A stretch of 64,000 nucleotides of DNA from an uncultured Candidatus Actinomarina sp. (GTDB lineage Bacteria; Actinomycetota; Acidimicrobiia; Actinomarinales; Actinomarinaceae), in the NCBI GenBank assembly GCA_902604835.1, contig CACKZW010000004.1, positions 1 to 64,000 on the forward strand. The letters run 5' to 3'. Shown here piece by piece: positions 50,833-60,983 of the stretch (the stretch's first letter is position 1; each line of letters starts with the position of its first letter). The notes under the pieces are model-generated. The model had not been told where the DNA came from and made no database searches. It worked only from the letters and a program-made list of their open reading frames with translations. The position numbers and the translations under genes were made by a program.

Positions 50833-51685
50833 ATTAATTTCTTGGTTTAGGATGTATGGGTGGAGACATCTGGTTGGAATAATTTTTGTAGTTATATCTT
50901 TGTATCCAATTTTATTTGTGATCACTAACTCTTTTGCTGATTTTCCTAATTTAGCAAATTCAAAGCTCATTCCAGACGGCTTCACTCTTAAACATTACGA
51001 GAGTTTATCTGGAAGCCCATTGATTCCATATTTTAGATGGCTATTTAATACGTATAAAATTGCCAGTATTGCAGGTCTTCTGAATGTGCTTCTAGGTACG
51101 TTTGCTGCATTTGCATTTGCTAGATTGCAATTTAAAGGGAGGAGAGTTGGTTTAATAACTCTTGTCCTAATACAGATGTTTCCAGCATTTTTAGCATTTG
51201 TAGCAATATATTTACTTTTTTTTCAAATTGGAGATGTAGCGCCATTTATGGGGTTAGGAACACATATTGGTTTAATCATGGTTTATTTAGGTGGATCAAT
51301 AGGATTTAACTCGTGGTTAATAAAAGGATTTATGGACACAATTCCAATATCTCTAGATGAAGCCGCTAAAGTTGATGGTGCTTCATACTCTCAAATATTT
51401 TTTAGAATCGTTGCTCCATTAGCTAGGCCAATACTTGTTGTATTGTTTGTAATAACATTTATTGGCATTTATTCAGACTATATACTTGCAGCTATTTTTT
51501 TAAAAGATACAAATCTATACACAGTAGCGCTTGGTATTAATATTGTCTTCATGGATGACTTTAGTAACGAATGGGGTAGTATCGCTGCTGCATCAGTAAT
51601 AGCAGCTACTCCAATTGCAGTTCTGTTTATTTTCTTTCAAAAGCAAATAACCGGTGGTCTCACAGCAGGATCTATAAAAGGGTGA
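50819..51685 (+). CDS. malG: ABC sugar transporter permease (MalG-like)
   Basis: EAA loop ISLDEAAKVDGASYSQIFFRIVAPLARP; overlaps malF. Confidence 0.9.
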   Translation: MEISRLISWFRMYGWRHLVGIIFVVISLYPILFVITNSFADFPNLANSKLIPDGFTLKHYESLSGSPLIPYFRWLFNTYKIASIAGLLNVLLGTFAAFAFARLQFKGRRVGLITLVLIQMFPAFLAFVAIYLLFFQIGDVAPFMGLGTHIGLIMVYLGGSIGFNSWLIKGFMDTIPISLDEAAKVDGASYSQIFFRIVAPLARPILVVLFVITFIGIYSDYILAAIFLKDTNLYTVALGINIVFMDDFSNEWGSIAAASVIAATPIAVLFIFFQKQITGGLTAGSIKG

Positions 51686-52350
51686 GCAAAAGAGCACTTT
51701 TTATTGCTGGTGGCTGGGATGGACATGAGCCTCTTGAAACCTCTAATTTTATGATTGAAGAAATCAAAAAGTTCAATATAGAAAGTGAAATTGTTCAAGA
51801 TCTAGAAGTTTTAGCCGATTTAAAATATCTTCAAGACTTTGACATCATTCTTCCTGTATGGACAATGGGAAAAATTGATGACAACAATTGGGAAATTAAA
51901 AATTCAAAAATTGGAAATTTACAAGAAGCAGTTGAGTCTGGTATTGGTCTTGCAGGATGGCATGGAGGAATGTCTGACGCATTTAGAGACAATACAAACT
52001 ATCAATTTCTTGTCGGCAGTCAATTTGTTTGCCATCCAGGAAATTTTGTAGATTACAAGGTAGAAATTATTCAAAAAGAACATGAAGTTGTCAAAGGAAT
52101 AAATGACTTTAACGTCCATTCTGAACAATATTTTTTACATATTGACCCATCAATAAACGTAATTGCATCAACAAAATTTAATAAAAAATACCATGATTGG
52201 ATTGATGGTGTAGAAATGCCAATTGCATACACAAAAAAATGGGGAAAAGGAAAAGTATTTCATTGTTCTATAGGTCATTACTTAAAAGATTTTGAAAATT
52301 TCAATGTTGTTAAATTAATTACCCAAGGAATCAATTGGGCAACAAAATAA
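51682..52350 (+). CDS. ThuA-like family protein
   Basis: ThuA-type pattern: GGWDGHEP, GLAGWHGGMSDAFRDNTNYQFLVGSQFVCHPG, KVFHCSIGHY; overlaps malG. Confidence 0.88.
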   Translation: MSKRALFIAGGWDGHEPLETSNFMIEEIKKFNIESEIVQDLEVLADLKYLQDFDIILPVWTMGKIDDNNWEIKNSKIGNLQEAVESGIGLAGWHGGMSDAFRDNTNYQFLVGSQFVCHPGNFVDYKVEIIQKEHEVVKGINDFNVHSEQYFLHIDPSINVIASTKFNKKYHDWIDGVEMPIAYTKKWGKGKVFHCSIGHYLKDFENFNVVKLITQGINWATK

Positions 52351-52351
52351 T

Positions 52352-53398
52352 ATGAACATAGGAATAATTGGATGCGGTGCAATTTCAGATCAGTATATGA
52401 TTGGTTTGAACAAGAACCAAGAAATTTTAAAAGTTGTCGCTTGTGCAGATTTAGATTCTAACAAGTCAGATGTATTCTCTAAAAAACACAAAATTGATAT
52501 GTTATCTGTCGAGGAGATATTTGTTAATAATGATATTGATCTTATTGTAAATCTTACACCCCCATCCTCTCATTTTGAGATTTCAATGAAATCTCTTGAA
52601 AATGGAAAACATGTCTTTTCTGAAAAACCCGTCTCTTTATCAATAGATGAAGGGAAAAAACTATATACAACAATGAAAGAGAATAATGTTTATTTATTTG
52701 CTGCCCCTGACACATATCTTGGACCAGCATTCAAAAAAGGGACTGAGTTTCTAAATTCCAAACAGATTGGAAAAATTATTGGCGGGTCTGCCAGTTTTAT
52801 CACTCATGGTGTGGAGGGGTGGCATCCTAATCCTGAATTTTATTATAAGAAAGGGGGAGGACCTTTATTCGATATGGGACCGTATTATTTAACAGCTTTA
52901 GTTAAATTACTTGGCCCTGTAACTCAAGTTAGTTCTTACTCAGAGAAGAATTTCAATAAGCGTCTTGTAGATAATCCAGAAGTAAAATATGAAGAAATCG
53001 AAGTAGAGGTTGATACCCATTTTGTTTCATTATTGAAATTCAAATCGGGAGTTGTTGTCGACTTCCAAGTTAGTTTTGATATATGGAAACCATATGATGG
53101 AAAATTGGAAATATATGGGGAAAACTCATCTTTAAAATTTGCAGATCCAAATAACTACGACGGTGAAATTTCTATGTTTAATAAAGACACTTATCAATGG
53201 GAAAACATATATACCTCAAAAGACAGTGAAAATAATTACTACAGAGGCTTAGGTGTTGTTGAAATGGTAAATTCTATAAAAGAAAATAATGTATCTGAAG
53301 ATGACCTATTTCTACCATTTCATGTATTAAATATCATGTGTACTTTAGAGTCTTATGATTTAGATGGGAATTGGGCAAAGATTTCAGAACAATTTTAA
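52352..53398 (+). CDS. Gfo/Idh/MocA family oxidoreductase (ThuB-like by context)
   Basis: NIGIIGCGAISDQYM Rossmann, NLTPPSSHFEISMKSLENGKHVFSEKPVSLS, GGGPLFDMGPYYL. Confidence 0.92.
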   Translation: MNIGIIGCGAISDQYMIGLNKNQEILKVVACADLDSNKSDVFSKKHKIDMLSVEEIFVNNDIDLIVNLTPPSSHFEISMKSLENGKHVFSEKPVSLSIDEGKKLYTTMKENNVYLFAAPDTYLGPAFKKGTEFLNSKQIGKIIGGSASFITHGVEGWHPNPEFYYKKGGGPLFDMGPYYLTALVKLLGPVTQVSSYSEKNFNKRLVDNPEVKYEEIEVEVDTHFVSLLKFKSGVVVDFQVSFDIWKPYDGKLEIYGENSSLKFADPNNYDGEISMFNKDTYQWENIYTSKDSENNYYRGLGVVEMVNSIKENNVSEDDLFLPFHVLNIMCTLESYDLDGNWAKISEQF

Positions 53399-53459
53399 AC
53401 AATGGATTAGAGAATTTTGACTTTGGACATTAAAATTGTCCTAAGAGAGTGGAGATAAA

Positions 53460-55388
53460 ATGAGCAAAATACAAGAATTCCTTAAAAACCAAGAAAAATC
53501 AGTTATGAATATTGTTGAAGGTAAAACAATTATTGATTATTTAAATAATAATGCAGAAGAGGCACCTGATTACCCTGCTTTAAATACCCCAATCAATAAT
53601 GAATATACAGGATGGGATTCAACTTCTTGGTCAGAATATCAAGAAACAGTTCACAATCTTGCTTCAGGACTTATTGATATTGGCATTCAAGTTGAGGATA
53701 ATGCTTTTATTGTTGCAAATAATGTAAAAGAGCATTTTATTTCAGATCTTGGAATCATGCATGCAGGTGCAGTTCCCTCTACAATTTATAAACAACTTAA
53801 ATCAGGACAAATCGAATACATTTCTAATCTACTTGAAGCAAAAGTAGCTTTTGTTGGTGATGCAGAACTATTTACTGAAGTCAATAAAGCAAAAGATAAC
53901 TGTCCAGACATGAAGTACATCATAATGATTGAAGATTTTGATCAATATAAAGATTTAGATTACGTATTAAGTTATCAAGACCTTATTGAAAAGGGTAAAA
54001 AAATTAATGCAGAAAGTAAATCAGAATTAGAGGCAAGAATGGACTCTGTAAAACCAGATTCACTTGCATGTTTAATTTTTACATCAGGTACTACTGGAAA
54101 TCCTAAGGGCGTGATGCTTACCCATGAAAATATATTGTTTACGCTTCAGAGCTTGATAGAACAATCAGTGAGTTTAGGAACTAATCCCAGAATTGTCTCT
54201 TACTTGCCTATGGCCCACATTGCAGCAAGATTGACAGATCATTATCAATCAATTTTTAGAAAAGGTCAATTATTTCCAGTCCCAGTTCTTGAGGATATGG
54301 CTACTGCCTTACCAACTATTAAACCAACTCTCTTTTTCGCAGTTCCTCGGGTTTGGGAAAGATTTCAATCAGGCTTAATTAATAAAATAAACGAATCTGA
54401 TAAAAAAGATTTAGCTTTAAGAGCCATTGATAATGGATTAGAAAGAGTTGAATATGAGCAAAGAGGAGAGACACCACCCTTAGGAATAAGAATTAAAGAT
54501 GCAATATTTAACAAGCTTGTTTTTGAACGATCATTTAAAGTTGGACTGGGCCTTGATAATTCGGAGGTATTTATTACTGCTGCTGCACCAATGAATCCAG
54601 ACGTTCAAAAATGGTTTCATGCAATTCATATTGATGTCGCAGAAGTATATGGGATGACAGAAGATACAGGACCTGCAACATTTTGTGTTCCAAATTTTGC
54701 AAATAATTACTTCCAAAATCTTATGAAAGCTAACGATTTACCTATTCCAAATGTAATGAATCCAATTGGTAAAGTTGGTATGCCGATTATGGGTACAGAA
54801 ATAAAAGTTCTAGATGATGGTGAGTTGTGTATTAAAGGTAAGCATGTAGCAAAAGGATATTATAAAGCAGAAGAGGAAACAAAAGCTGCATTTGACAATG
54901 ATGGATGGCTTCATACAGGAGATTTAGCAGAGATTGACGAAAATGGTTTTGCAAAAATAATTGGAAGAAAAAAAGAAATTATTATTACCTCTGGTGGCAA
55001 AAACATCGCGCCTGTTGAATTAGAAAATCTAATTAAGACACATGAGTTGATAGGCCAAATCTGTATGGTAGGAGATGGAAAGAAATTTTTGAGTGCTCTA
55101 ATTGTCCTTGATGGCGATGGTGGTGCTGAAAAATGGGCTAATGAAAATGGAGTTGATTACAACATTGAGTCTATGTCAAAAAATGAAAAAGTGTTATCAG
55201 CTATACAAGAGCATGTTGATCAGTCAAATAGTAAGGTTGCAAATGTACAACAAATTAAAAAATTTACTCTACTGTCAAATGAATGGACTGACAGTAGTGG
55301 AGAGTTAACACCATCTCTTAAATTGAAAAGACATGTTGTAACTGAAAGATATAATGATGAAATTGAATCCATGTATGAGGAGGTCTAA
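53460..55388 (+). CDS. Long-chain acyl-CoA synthetase (AMP-dependent synthetase/ligase)
   Basis: LIFTSGTTGNPKGVMLTHEN, GWLHTGDLAEIDENGFAKIIGRKKEIIITSGGKNIAP. Confidence 0.93.
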   Translation: MSKIQEFLKNQEKSVMNIVEGKTIIDYLNNNAEEAPDYPALNTPINNEYTGWDSTSWSEYQETVHNLASGLIDIGIQVEDNAFIVANNVKEHFISDLGIMHAGAVPSTIYKQLKSGQIEYISNLLEAKVAFVGDAELFTEVNKAKDNCPDMKYIIMIEDFDQYKDLDYVLSYQDLIEKGKKINAESKSELEARMDSVKPDSLACLIFTSGTTGNPKGVMLTHENILFTLQSLIEQSVSLGTNPRIVSYLPMAHIAARLTDHYQSIFRKGQLFPVPVLEDMATALPTIKPTLFFAVPRVWERFQSGLINKINESDKKDLALRAIDNGLERVEYEQRGETPPLGIRIKDAIFNKLVFERSFKVGLGLDNSEVFITAAAPMNPDVQKWFHAIHIDVAEVYGMTEDTGPATFCVPNFANNYFQNLMKANDLPIPNVMNPIGKVGMPIMGTEIKVLDDGELCIKGKHVAKGYYKAEEETKAAFDNDGWLHTGDLAEIDENGFAKIIGRKKEIIITSGGKNIAPVELENLIKTHELIGQICMVGDGKKFLSALIVLDGDGGAEKWANENGVDYNIESMSKNEKVLSAIQEHVDQSNSKVANVQQIKKFTLLSNEWTDSSGELTPSLKLKRHVVTERYNDEIESMYEEV

Positions 55389-55390
55389 AG

Positions 55391-56296
55391 ATGGGTAATG
55401 TAAGTTTCGAAAACAAAACAGTTGTTGTTACTGGTGCAGGAAATGGACTCGGAAAAGCATATGCACTCGAATTTGCAAATAGGGGTGCAAATGTTGTTGT
55501 AAATGATATTGGAGGTTCAGTAAGTGGCGAAGGCTCAGAAAATACACCTGCAGATATTGTTGTAAAAGAAATCATAGATAATGGAGGTAGTGCAGTCCCA
55601 AATTATGACTCAGTAGCAACAAAAAGCGGAGGCGAATCAATAATTCAATCTGCTTTAAGCGAGTTTGGTGGTATCCATGCAGTTGTAAACAATGCTGGGA
55701 TACTAAGAGATAAAAGTTTTGCAAAAATGGAAGAAGAGGACCTTAATGCAATTATCGATGTTCATTTAAAAGGTACGTTCTTTGTTTGCCAGCCAGCTTT
55801 TGTTCAGATGAAAGAACAAGGCTTTGGTAGGTTTGTAAACGTTTCTTCACCCTCTGGCCTTTTTGGTAACTTTGGTCAATTAAATTATGGCGCAGCAAAA
55901 ATGGGAATTGTTGGACTTACCAATGTTCTTGCGATTGAAGGTGCAAAATATAACATAAAAGCAAATGTCATTGCTCCAAATGCAGCAACAAGAATGACAG
56001 AGTCTTTATTTGGTGAGGATATGGCAAATATGTTAACGGTTGATAATATAACTCCTCTTGTTGTATTTTTAGCCTCTGAGCAATGTGACATTACCCATGA
56101 GATTTTTTCAGCTGGGGGAGGAAGATTTTCAAGAGTAGGTATATCAACTGATGTTGGTTACTTTAATCCTAAGGCAAGTGCAGAAGATATTTTTGAAAAT
56201 ATTGAAAAAATTAGGGATTTATCCAACTCAATATACCCGACTAGTTTAGCTGATGAATTACCATTATTTACTGAGGCTATGAAACAAGGAGAATAA
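55391..56296 (+). CDS. SDR 3-hydroxyacyl-CoA dehydrogenase, MFE-2 N-terminal-like
   Basis: VVTGAGNGLGKAYALEFANRGANVVVNDIGGSVSGEG, NNAGILRD, YGAAKMG; HSD17B4/MFE-2-like spacing. Confidence 0.87.
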   Translation: MGNVSFENKTVVVTGAGNGLGKAYALEFANRGANVVVNDIGGSVSGEGSENTPADIVVKEIIDNGGSAVPNYDSVATKSGGESIIQSALSEFGGIHAVVNNAGILRDKSFAKMEEEDLNAIIDVHLKGTFFVCQPAFVQMKEQGFGRFVNVSSPSGLFGNFGQLNYGAAKMGIVGLTNVLAIEGAKYNIKANVIAPNAATRMTESLFGEDMANMLTVDNITPLVVFLASEQCDITHEIFSAGGGRFSRVGISTDVGYFNPKASAEDIFENIEKIRDLSNSIYPTSLADELPLFTEAMKQGE

Positions 56297-56298
56297 CT

Positions 56299-57516
56299 TT
56301 GTCAGATACAAAAACAGATATTAGCAATCCAGAAGTTTTAGTACGTGAAAAACTTGATGAACTCATATCATTCAGAAAAGATAATGATTCTAAGACTGAC
56401 TTCTGGGCAAAACAATTTGATTTAGGACTTGCTTGGGTACATTTTCCAGAAGGATCTGGCGGTTTAAATGTGAATCCTAAGTTTCAGCTGTTAGTAAATG
56501 ACACTTTAAGAAAAGAAGGTATTTCAACAAACAACAGAATAGCAAATCTCTTAGGAATTGGAATGGGAGCACCGACTATTGTCGAATATGGAACAAAAGA
56601 TCAGATTGATAAATACTTGAAGCCAATGTTTACTGCTGAAGAAATTTGGTGCCAATTATTTTCTGAACCTGGTTCTGGTTCAGATCTAGCAAGCCTTTCA
56701 ACCAAAGCTGTTGATGATGGAGATGGTTATATTGTGAATGGACAAAAAGTTTGGACTACTCTTGGGCATCTTTCGAAATGGGGATTACTTGTTACAAGAA
56801 CTGACCCAGATGTACCAAAACACAGAGGATTAACATTTTTTATCGTTGATATGGAATCTGAAGGTGTCGAAGTAAGACCTTTAAGACAAATAACTGGTGA
56901 GGCAGAATTTAACGAAGTTTATTTTACGGATGTAAAAATTCCTAAAGAGAATGTTCTTGGAGAAGTAGGTGATGGATGGCGAGTTTCTCTAGCAATTTTA
57001 ATGAATGAAAGAGTTGCTATTGGAGGTAATGTAAGACCTAGAGGAAGTGGTGCACCAGGACATTTAGTTCAATTATGGAAAGATCGCGAACTAGATGATC
57101 CTGTTACTAAAGATAAACTTATGGAATTATGGATACAACAAGAAGCTGTAAGGTTAACTAATTTAAGAGCATCTGAACTTAGAGAAAAAGGAACACCTGG
57201 TCCAGAGGGTTCGACAAGCAAACTTCATGAAGCTGAAATAAATAAGGCATCTTATGCTTTTGGTATGGAGATGTTAGGAAATGATGGATTATTATTTCCA
57301 AGAGGATATGAGCTATCTCAACCTGAATTAAATTTTGATAATGATTCTTATGGTTTTACAGATACACAAAGTTTATTTTTAAGATCTCGAGCCAACTCTA
57401 TTGAAGGCGGTACATCAGAAATCATGAGAAACATTATTGCAGAAAGAGTTTTAGGTCTTCCAAGTGAACCAAAATTAGATAAAGATAAAGCTTGGAAAGA
57501 TTTGCCAAGATCTTAG
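56299..57516 (+). CDS. Acyl-CoA dehydrogenase family protein
   Basis: WCQLFSEPGSGSDLASLSTKA, NGQKVWTTLGH, SIEGGTSEIMRNIIAERVLGLP. Confidence 0.93.
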   Translation: MSDTKTDISNPEVLVREKLDELISFRKDNDSKTDFWAKQFDLGLAWVHFPEGSGGLNVNPKFQLLVNDTLRKEGISTNNRIANLLGIGMGAPTIVEYGTKDQIDKYLKPMFTAEEIWCQLFSEPGSGSDLASLSTKAVDDGDGYIVNGQKVWTTLGHLSKWGLLVTRTDPDVPKHRGLTFFIVDMESEGVEVRPLRQITGEAEFNEVYFTDVKIPKENVLGEVGDGWRVSLAILMNERVAIGGNVRPRGSGAPGHLVQLWKDRELDDPVTKDKLMELWIQQEAVRLTNLRASELREKGTPGPEGSTSKLHEAEINKASYAFGMEMLGNDGLLFPRGYELSQPELNFDNDSYGFTDTQSLFLRSRANSIEGGTSEIMRNIIAERVLGLPSEPKLDKDKAWKDLPRS

Positions 57517-58136
57517 TTGTTATAAATTAAGCAGAACTTTCCATCATCAACCGAAACTTCTATATCATTATCGATTGATATATTTCTTAGAGTGAGAGAT
57601 TTACCAAATTCAATATTTTCATTATCAAGGTTCCATTGCGCTCCAGATATATTTAAATTTTTCAAATTTGTAAATGGAAGGATACTAAATTCAACATTAT
57701 TTCCAATTGCAATTTTTTTTGTATTAGGAATAAGTACTGACTGATCCTTATGTATCCACAAAATTTGTTGGTCTTCTTGAAAGCTAATAATTACAGTTAA
57801 AACACTAAACAAATGGTCAATTTCTCCATATTCTCCACCAATTATTGTTATATCTTTAATTTCTTCACCTATTACATGTTTTAAAGCAAGTTCAAAATCT
57901 GTTTCATTTTTATTAGTTTCATATTTTAAAATTTGAATTTCATCTTTTTCTGCTCTTTTAATTGTTTTTTCATCTATTGAATCAAGATCACCAATAATTA
58001 GATCTGGTTTTAAAAATAGTTTGTAAGCTTGTTCTGTTCCTGAATCTACAGCAACTATAAGATCATAATTTCCCAGCTGGTCTCTTTTTGTACTATTAAG
58101 ACCACCATTTACTATTAATGCATTTTTCATTTTCAT
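57513..58136 (-). CDS. thiN: Thiamine pyrophosphokinase
   Basis: IVAVDSGTEQAYKLFLKPDLIIGDLDSID, NETDFELALKH, GEIDHLFSVL. Confidence 0.87.
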   Translation of the reverse strand: MKMKNALIVNGGLNSTKRDQLGNYDLIVAVDSGTEQAYKLFLKPDLIIGDLDSIDEKTIKRAEKDEIQILKYETNKNETDFELALKHVIGEEIKDITIIGGEYGEIDHLFSVLTVIISFQEDQQILWIHKDQSVLIPNTKKIAIGNNVEFSILPFTNLKNLNISGAQWNLDNENIEFGKSLTLRNISIDNDIEVSVDDGKFCLIYNN

Positions 58137-58153
58137 TTGAAGATTATCATAAA

Positions 58154-59335
58154 TTATTTAATAATCGGCATTGAAGTGTTCATTGCATTTTTTAATGCAT
58201 TCAAAACTAAAGCTTTCTCGTTTGCTTGCGAAAACACAAAACCTAAATATTTATCACCATAAGGTGGTTCCAACAGATTTGAGTTCTCGAAAACACTTAT
58301 TTCAACTGCCGATACATTATCAATATTTTCCAATTCATCTTGATTAATTGAGACAAATTTTCCAGTTTTAGGAGTTGGTAGCATGAGTACACCAACATAA
58401 TTACTAAGGAGTTCAACAGGTTTTAATTCATCATATAAAAAGGCATGTAATGTTATTTCTTCAAGAGAGACTTTAAACAACCCAAAACTTAAACATTTTG
58501 AACAAAGACCACCTATCATTCTTGGATTAATTTCAATAATGAAAATATCTCCATCAAGTATCTTAAATTCAACATGTACGGGCCCATTCTCAAGACCAAT
58601 TTTTTTACAAGCATTATCAATCAATTCAACTATTTCATTTTGTAATTTTTCAGATAGTTCGCTTGGAGTTATATAGATAGATTCTTCAAAGTAAGGTTCT
58701 TTGTATTCAATTGGCTTATCGAAAATTGTTATTTTATTTAAATTAGAATTTATTAAGTTACCTTCCAATGCATATTCTTTACCATCTATATGTTGCTCAA
58801 TAACCATTTCCTGATCTTCACAATCGTTCATTAAATTAATGATGTAGTCTTTGTTTTTATTAAAATTATCTATTTTTAAAACACTTTTGCTTGCTGATCC
58901 AAAGTTTGGTTTTAAAACTGATGTACCATGTTTTTCTACAAACATTGCAATGTCTTCAAGACTTTTTATAACCATATTTTCTGCTTTTATATTCGATATT
59001 GAATTAAAAGTATTTCTTGAATTAAACTTATTCATTGAATGCTTTATTGCAAATAATTTATTTCCTTTAGCATCTAATAAATCAACTAGATAACCAGCAA
59101 ATTTTAATGCACTATGGTCAATCGGAAGTACGTGAGTTATTTTATCAAGTTTTATTAATGTTTCATCGCTTATTTTTTCAGTAAAATTTTGAATAATTAC
59201 AGTGTCACCAAATTGACTTGATACTTGATCGCTGTCTGTAATTACCAAAAAATCGATACCTAATCTTTCTGCAGTTAGTACAAAATCATTGGATTTATAG
59301 CTATTTTCTGGGATTACTAACAATAGTTTATTCAT
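58154..59335 (-). CDS. ATP-grasp domain protein (carboxylate-amine/amino acid ligase-like)
   Basis: VLKPNFGSASKSVLKI, EQHIDGKEYALEG, GPVHVEFKILDGDIFIIEINPRMIGG. Confidence 0.83.
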   Translation of the reverse strand: MNKLLLVIPENSYKSNDFVLTAERLGIDFLVITDSDQVSSQFGDTVIIQNFTEKISDETLIKLDKITHVLPIDHSALKFAGYLVDLLDAKGNKLFAIKHSMNKFNSRNTFNSISNIKAENMVIKSLEDIAMFVEKHGTSVLKPNFGSASKSVLKIDNFNKNKDYIINLMNDCEDQEMVIEQHIDGKEYALEGNLINSNLNKITIFDKPIEYKEPYFEESIYITPSELSEKLQNEIVELIDNACKKIGLENGPVHVEFKILDGDIFIIEINPRMIGGLCSKCLSFGLFKVSLEEITLHAFLYDELKPVELLSNYVGVLMLPTPKTGKFVSINQDELENIDNVSAVEISVFENSNLLEPPYGDKYLGFVFSQANEKALVLNALKNAMNTSMPIIK

Positions 59336-59375
59336 ATTTATTTACACATATCTTGAGCTTACTAATATTAAGTAT

Positions 59376-60008
59376 ATGACTGATAAGTTTAAATTCAATA
59401 TTGGAGACAGTGCTGTTAGTAAGATTCTTGAGTTAAAAGAACAAGAACCTGGAGACAAAGATTATGCTCTATTCTTACAGATTGACGGTGTACAAGGAAA
59501 TCAATATACATATGATCTTAGTTTTTTAGATCTTGAACAGGCTAGACCAGATGATAAACGACTTGATTTTGGTGATTTATCTGTAATTATAGCCAGTAAA
59601 GATGTTGATAACTTTAATGGTGCAGAATTAGAAATATCAGATGATCCAAATGCACCAGGACTCACAATGGACAACCCAAATACTCCAAGTCCTGCAATGG
59701 TAGGTAACCCTGAAGATTTACCTGAACTAACTGGTGAGCTTGCAGAGAAGGTACAAACAGTTCTTGAAAGCCAAATTAATCCAGCAATAGCATCTCACGG
59801 AGGAAAGGCATCTTTAGTTGGTATTGAAGGTCAAGATGTTTATCTTAGACTTGGTGGGGGCTGTCAAGGATGTGGAATGGCTCAAGTAACACTTACTCAA
59901 GGAATAGAAACAGCTTTACGAGATGCTGTACCTGAAATAGGAAATATTATTGATGCAACTGATCACGCTTCAGGAAATAATCCGTATTTCGAATCGTCTA
60001 AAAAATAA
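59376..60008 (+). CDS. NfuA-like Fe-S protein (A-type-like N-terminus plus NifU C-terminal domain)
   Basis: C-terminal INPAIASHGGKASLVGIEGQDVYLRLGGGCQGCGMAQVTLTQGIE. Confidence 0.9.
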   Translation: MTDKFKFNIGDSAVSKILELKEQEPGDKDYALFLQIDGVQGNQYTYDLSFLDLEQARPDDKRLDFGDLSVIIASKDVDNFNGAELEISDDPNAPGLTMDNPNTPSPAMVGNPEDLPELTGELAEKVQTVLESQINPAIASHGGKASLVGIEGQDVYLRLGGGCQGCGMAQVTLTQGIETALRDAVPEIGNIIDATDHASGNNPYFESSKK

Positions 60009-60983
60009 TTAAAAACTGATTACTGTTTTCCCAATATTTTTTCTAGATAGAAAGTTTTCAAGTGCTAAAGAAGTCTCTTCTATTGGATGAATATTTTTTG
60101 GTTGGATCACTAGTTCATCCTTTTCAATAAATTCAATTAATTCTTTAAAGTCTTCAGCTGTCTCTTCAGGAGAAGTTGTAGTCCATCTTCCCCACCAAAC
60201 TCCAATTATTGAGACTCCCTTAACAAGAGTTAAATTTAATGGAATTTTTGGTATGTTGCCATCTGTAAAACCTATTACAAGCAACCTTCCATTCCATGCT
60301 GTTGCTCTCAATGCTTGTTCTGTTACATCTCCTCCAACAGGATCCATAACAACATCTACTCCTTTTCCATCAGTAAGTTCTTTTACTGTTTCCTTTAGTT
60401 CAACTTGATCATATCGAATAATTTCATCTGCCCCCAATGACTTAACATATTCTGCTTTTTCATCACTGCCAACTGCACATATAGTTTTGACTCCCATTAT
60501 TTTCGCTAATTGTATCGTCGCCGTCCCTATACCCCCTGACGCACCAAGAACAAGAAGAGACTCATTCTTTTGAATATTTGCTCTTCTTTTGAGTGCGTAA
60601 TAACAAGTTCCATAATTTATAGGCAAGCTTGCCCCAGCCTTTGAATCGACTTTTTCTGATACAGGTATAACAAGATTCTTATCTACAGAAACATATTCAG
60701 AAAAACCTCCTATTGGCGGCAAAGCTATTACTTTGGTTCCAATCTTAAGATCAACATCATCTCCAGTTTCTTCAACATATCCACAAACTTCATTACCAGG
60801 AGTAAAAGGTGGGTCCATTACTATTTGATATTTACCTTGAACCATTAAAGCATCTGGAAAATTCACACCTGCTGCTTGTACTTTTACTAGTACTTCATTT
60901 TTACTTGGCTTAGGTGTTTCAATATCTTTAATCTCAAGTAGATTAGGATCACCTATTTTTGTACAAACAACAGCTTTCATCAA
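60009..60983 (-). CDS. NADPH:quinone oxidoreductase family (MDR superfamily)
   Basis: AAGVNFPDALMVQGKYQ, PGNEVCGYVEETG, LVLGASGGIGTATIQLAK. Confidence 0.92.
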   Translation of the reverse strand: MMKAVVCTKIGDPNLLEIKDIETPKPSKNEVLVKVQAAGVNFPDALMVQGKYQIVMDPPFTPGNEVCGYVEETGDDVDLKIGTKVIALPPIGGFSEYVSVDKNLVIPVSEKVDSKAGASLPINYGTCYYALKRRANIQKNESLLVLGASGGIGTATIQLAKIMGVKTICAVGSDEKAEYVKSLGADEIIRYDQVELKETVKELTDGKGVDVVMDPVGGDVTEQALRATAWNGRLLVIGFTDGNIPKIPLNLTLVKGVSIIGVWWGRWTTTSPEETAEDFKELIEFIEKDELVIQPKNIHPIEETSLALENFLSRKNIGKTVISF

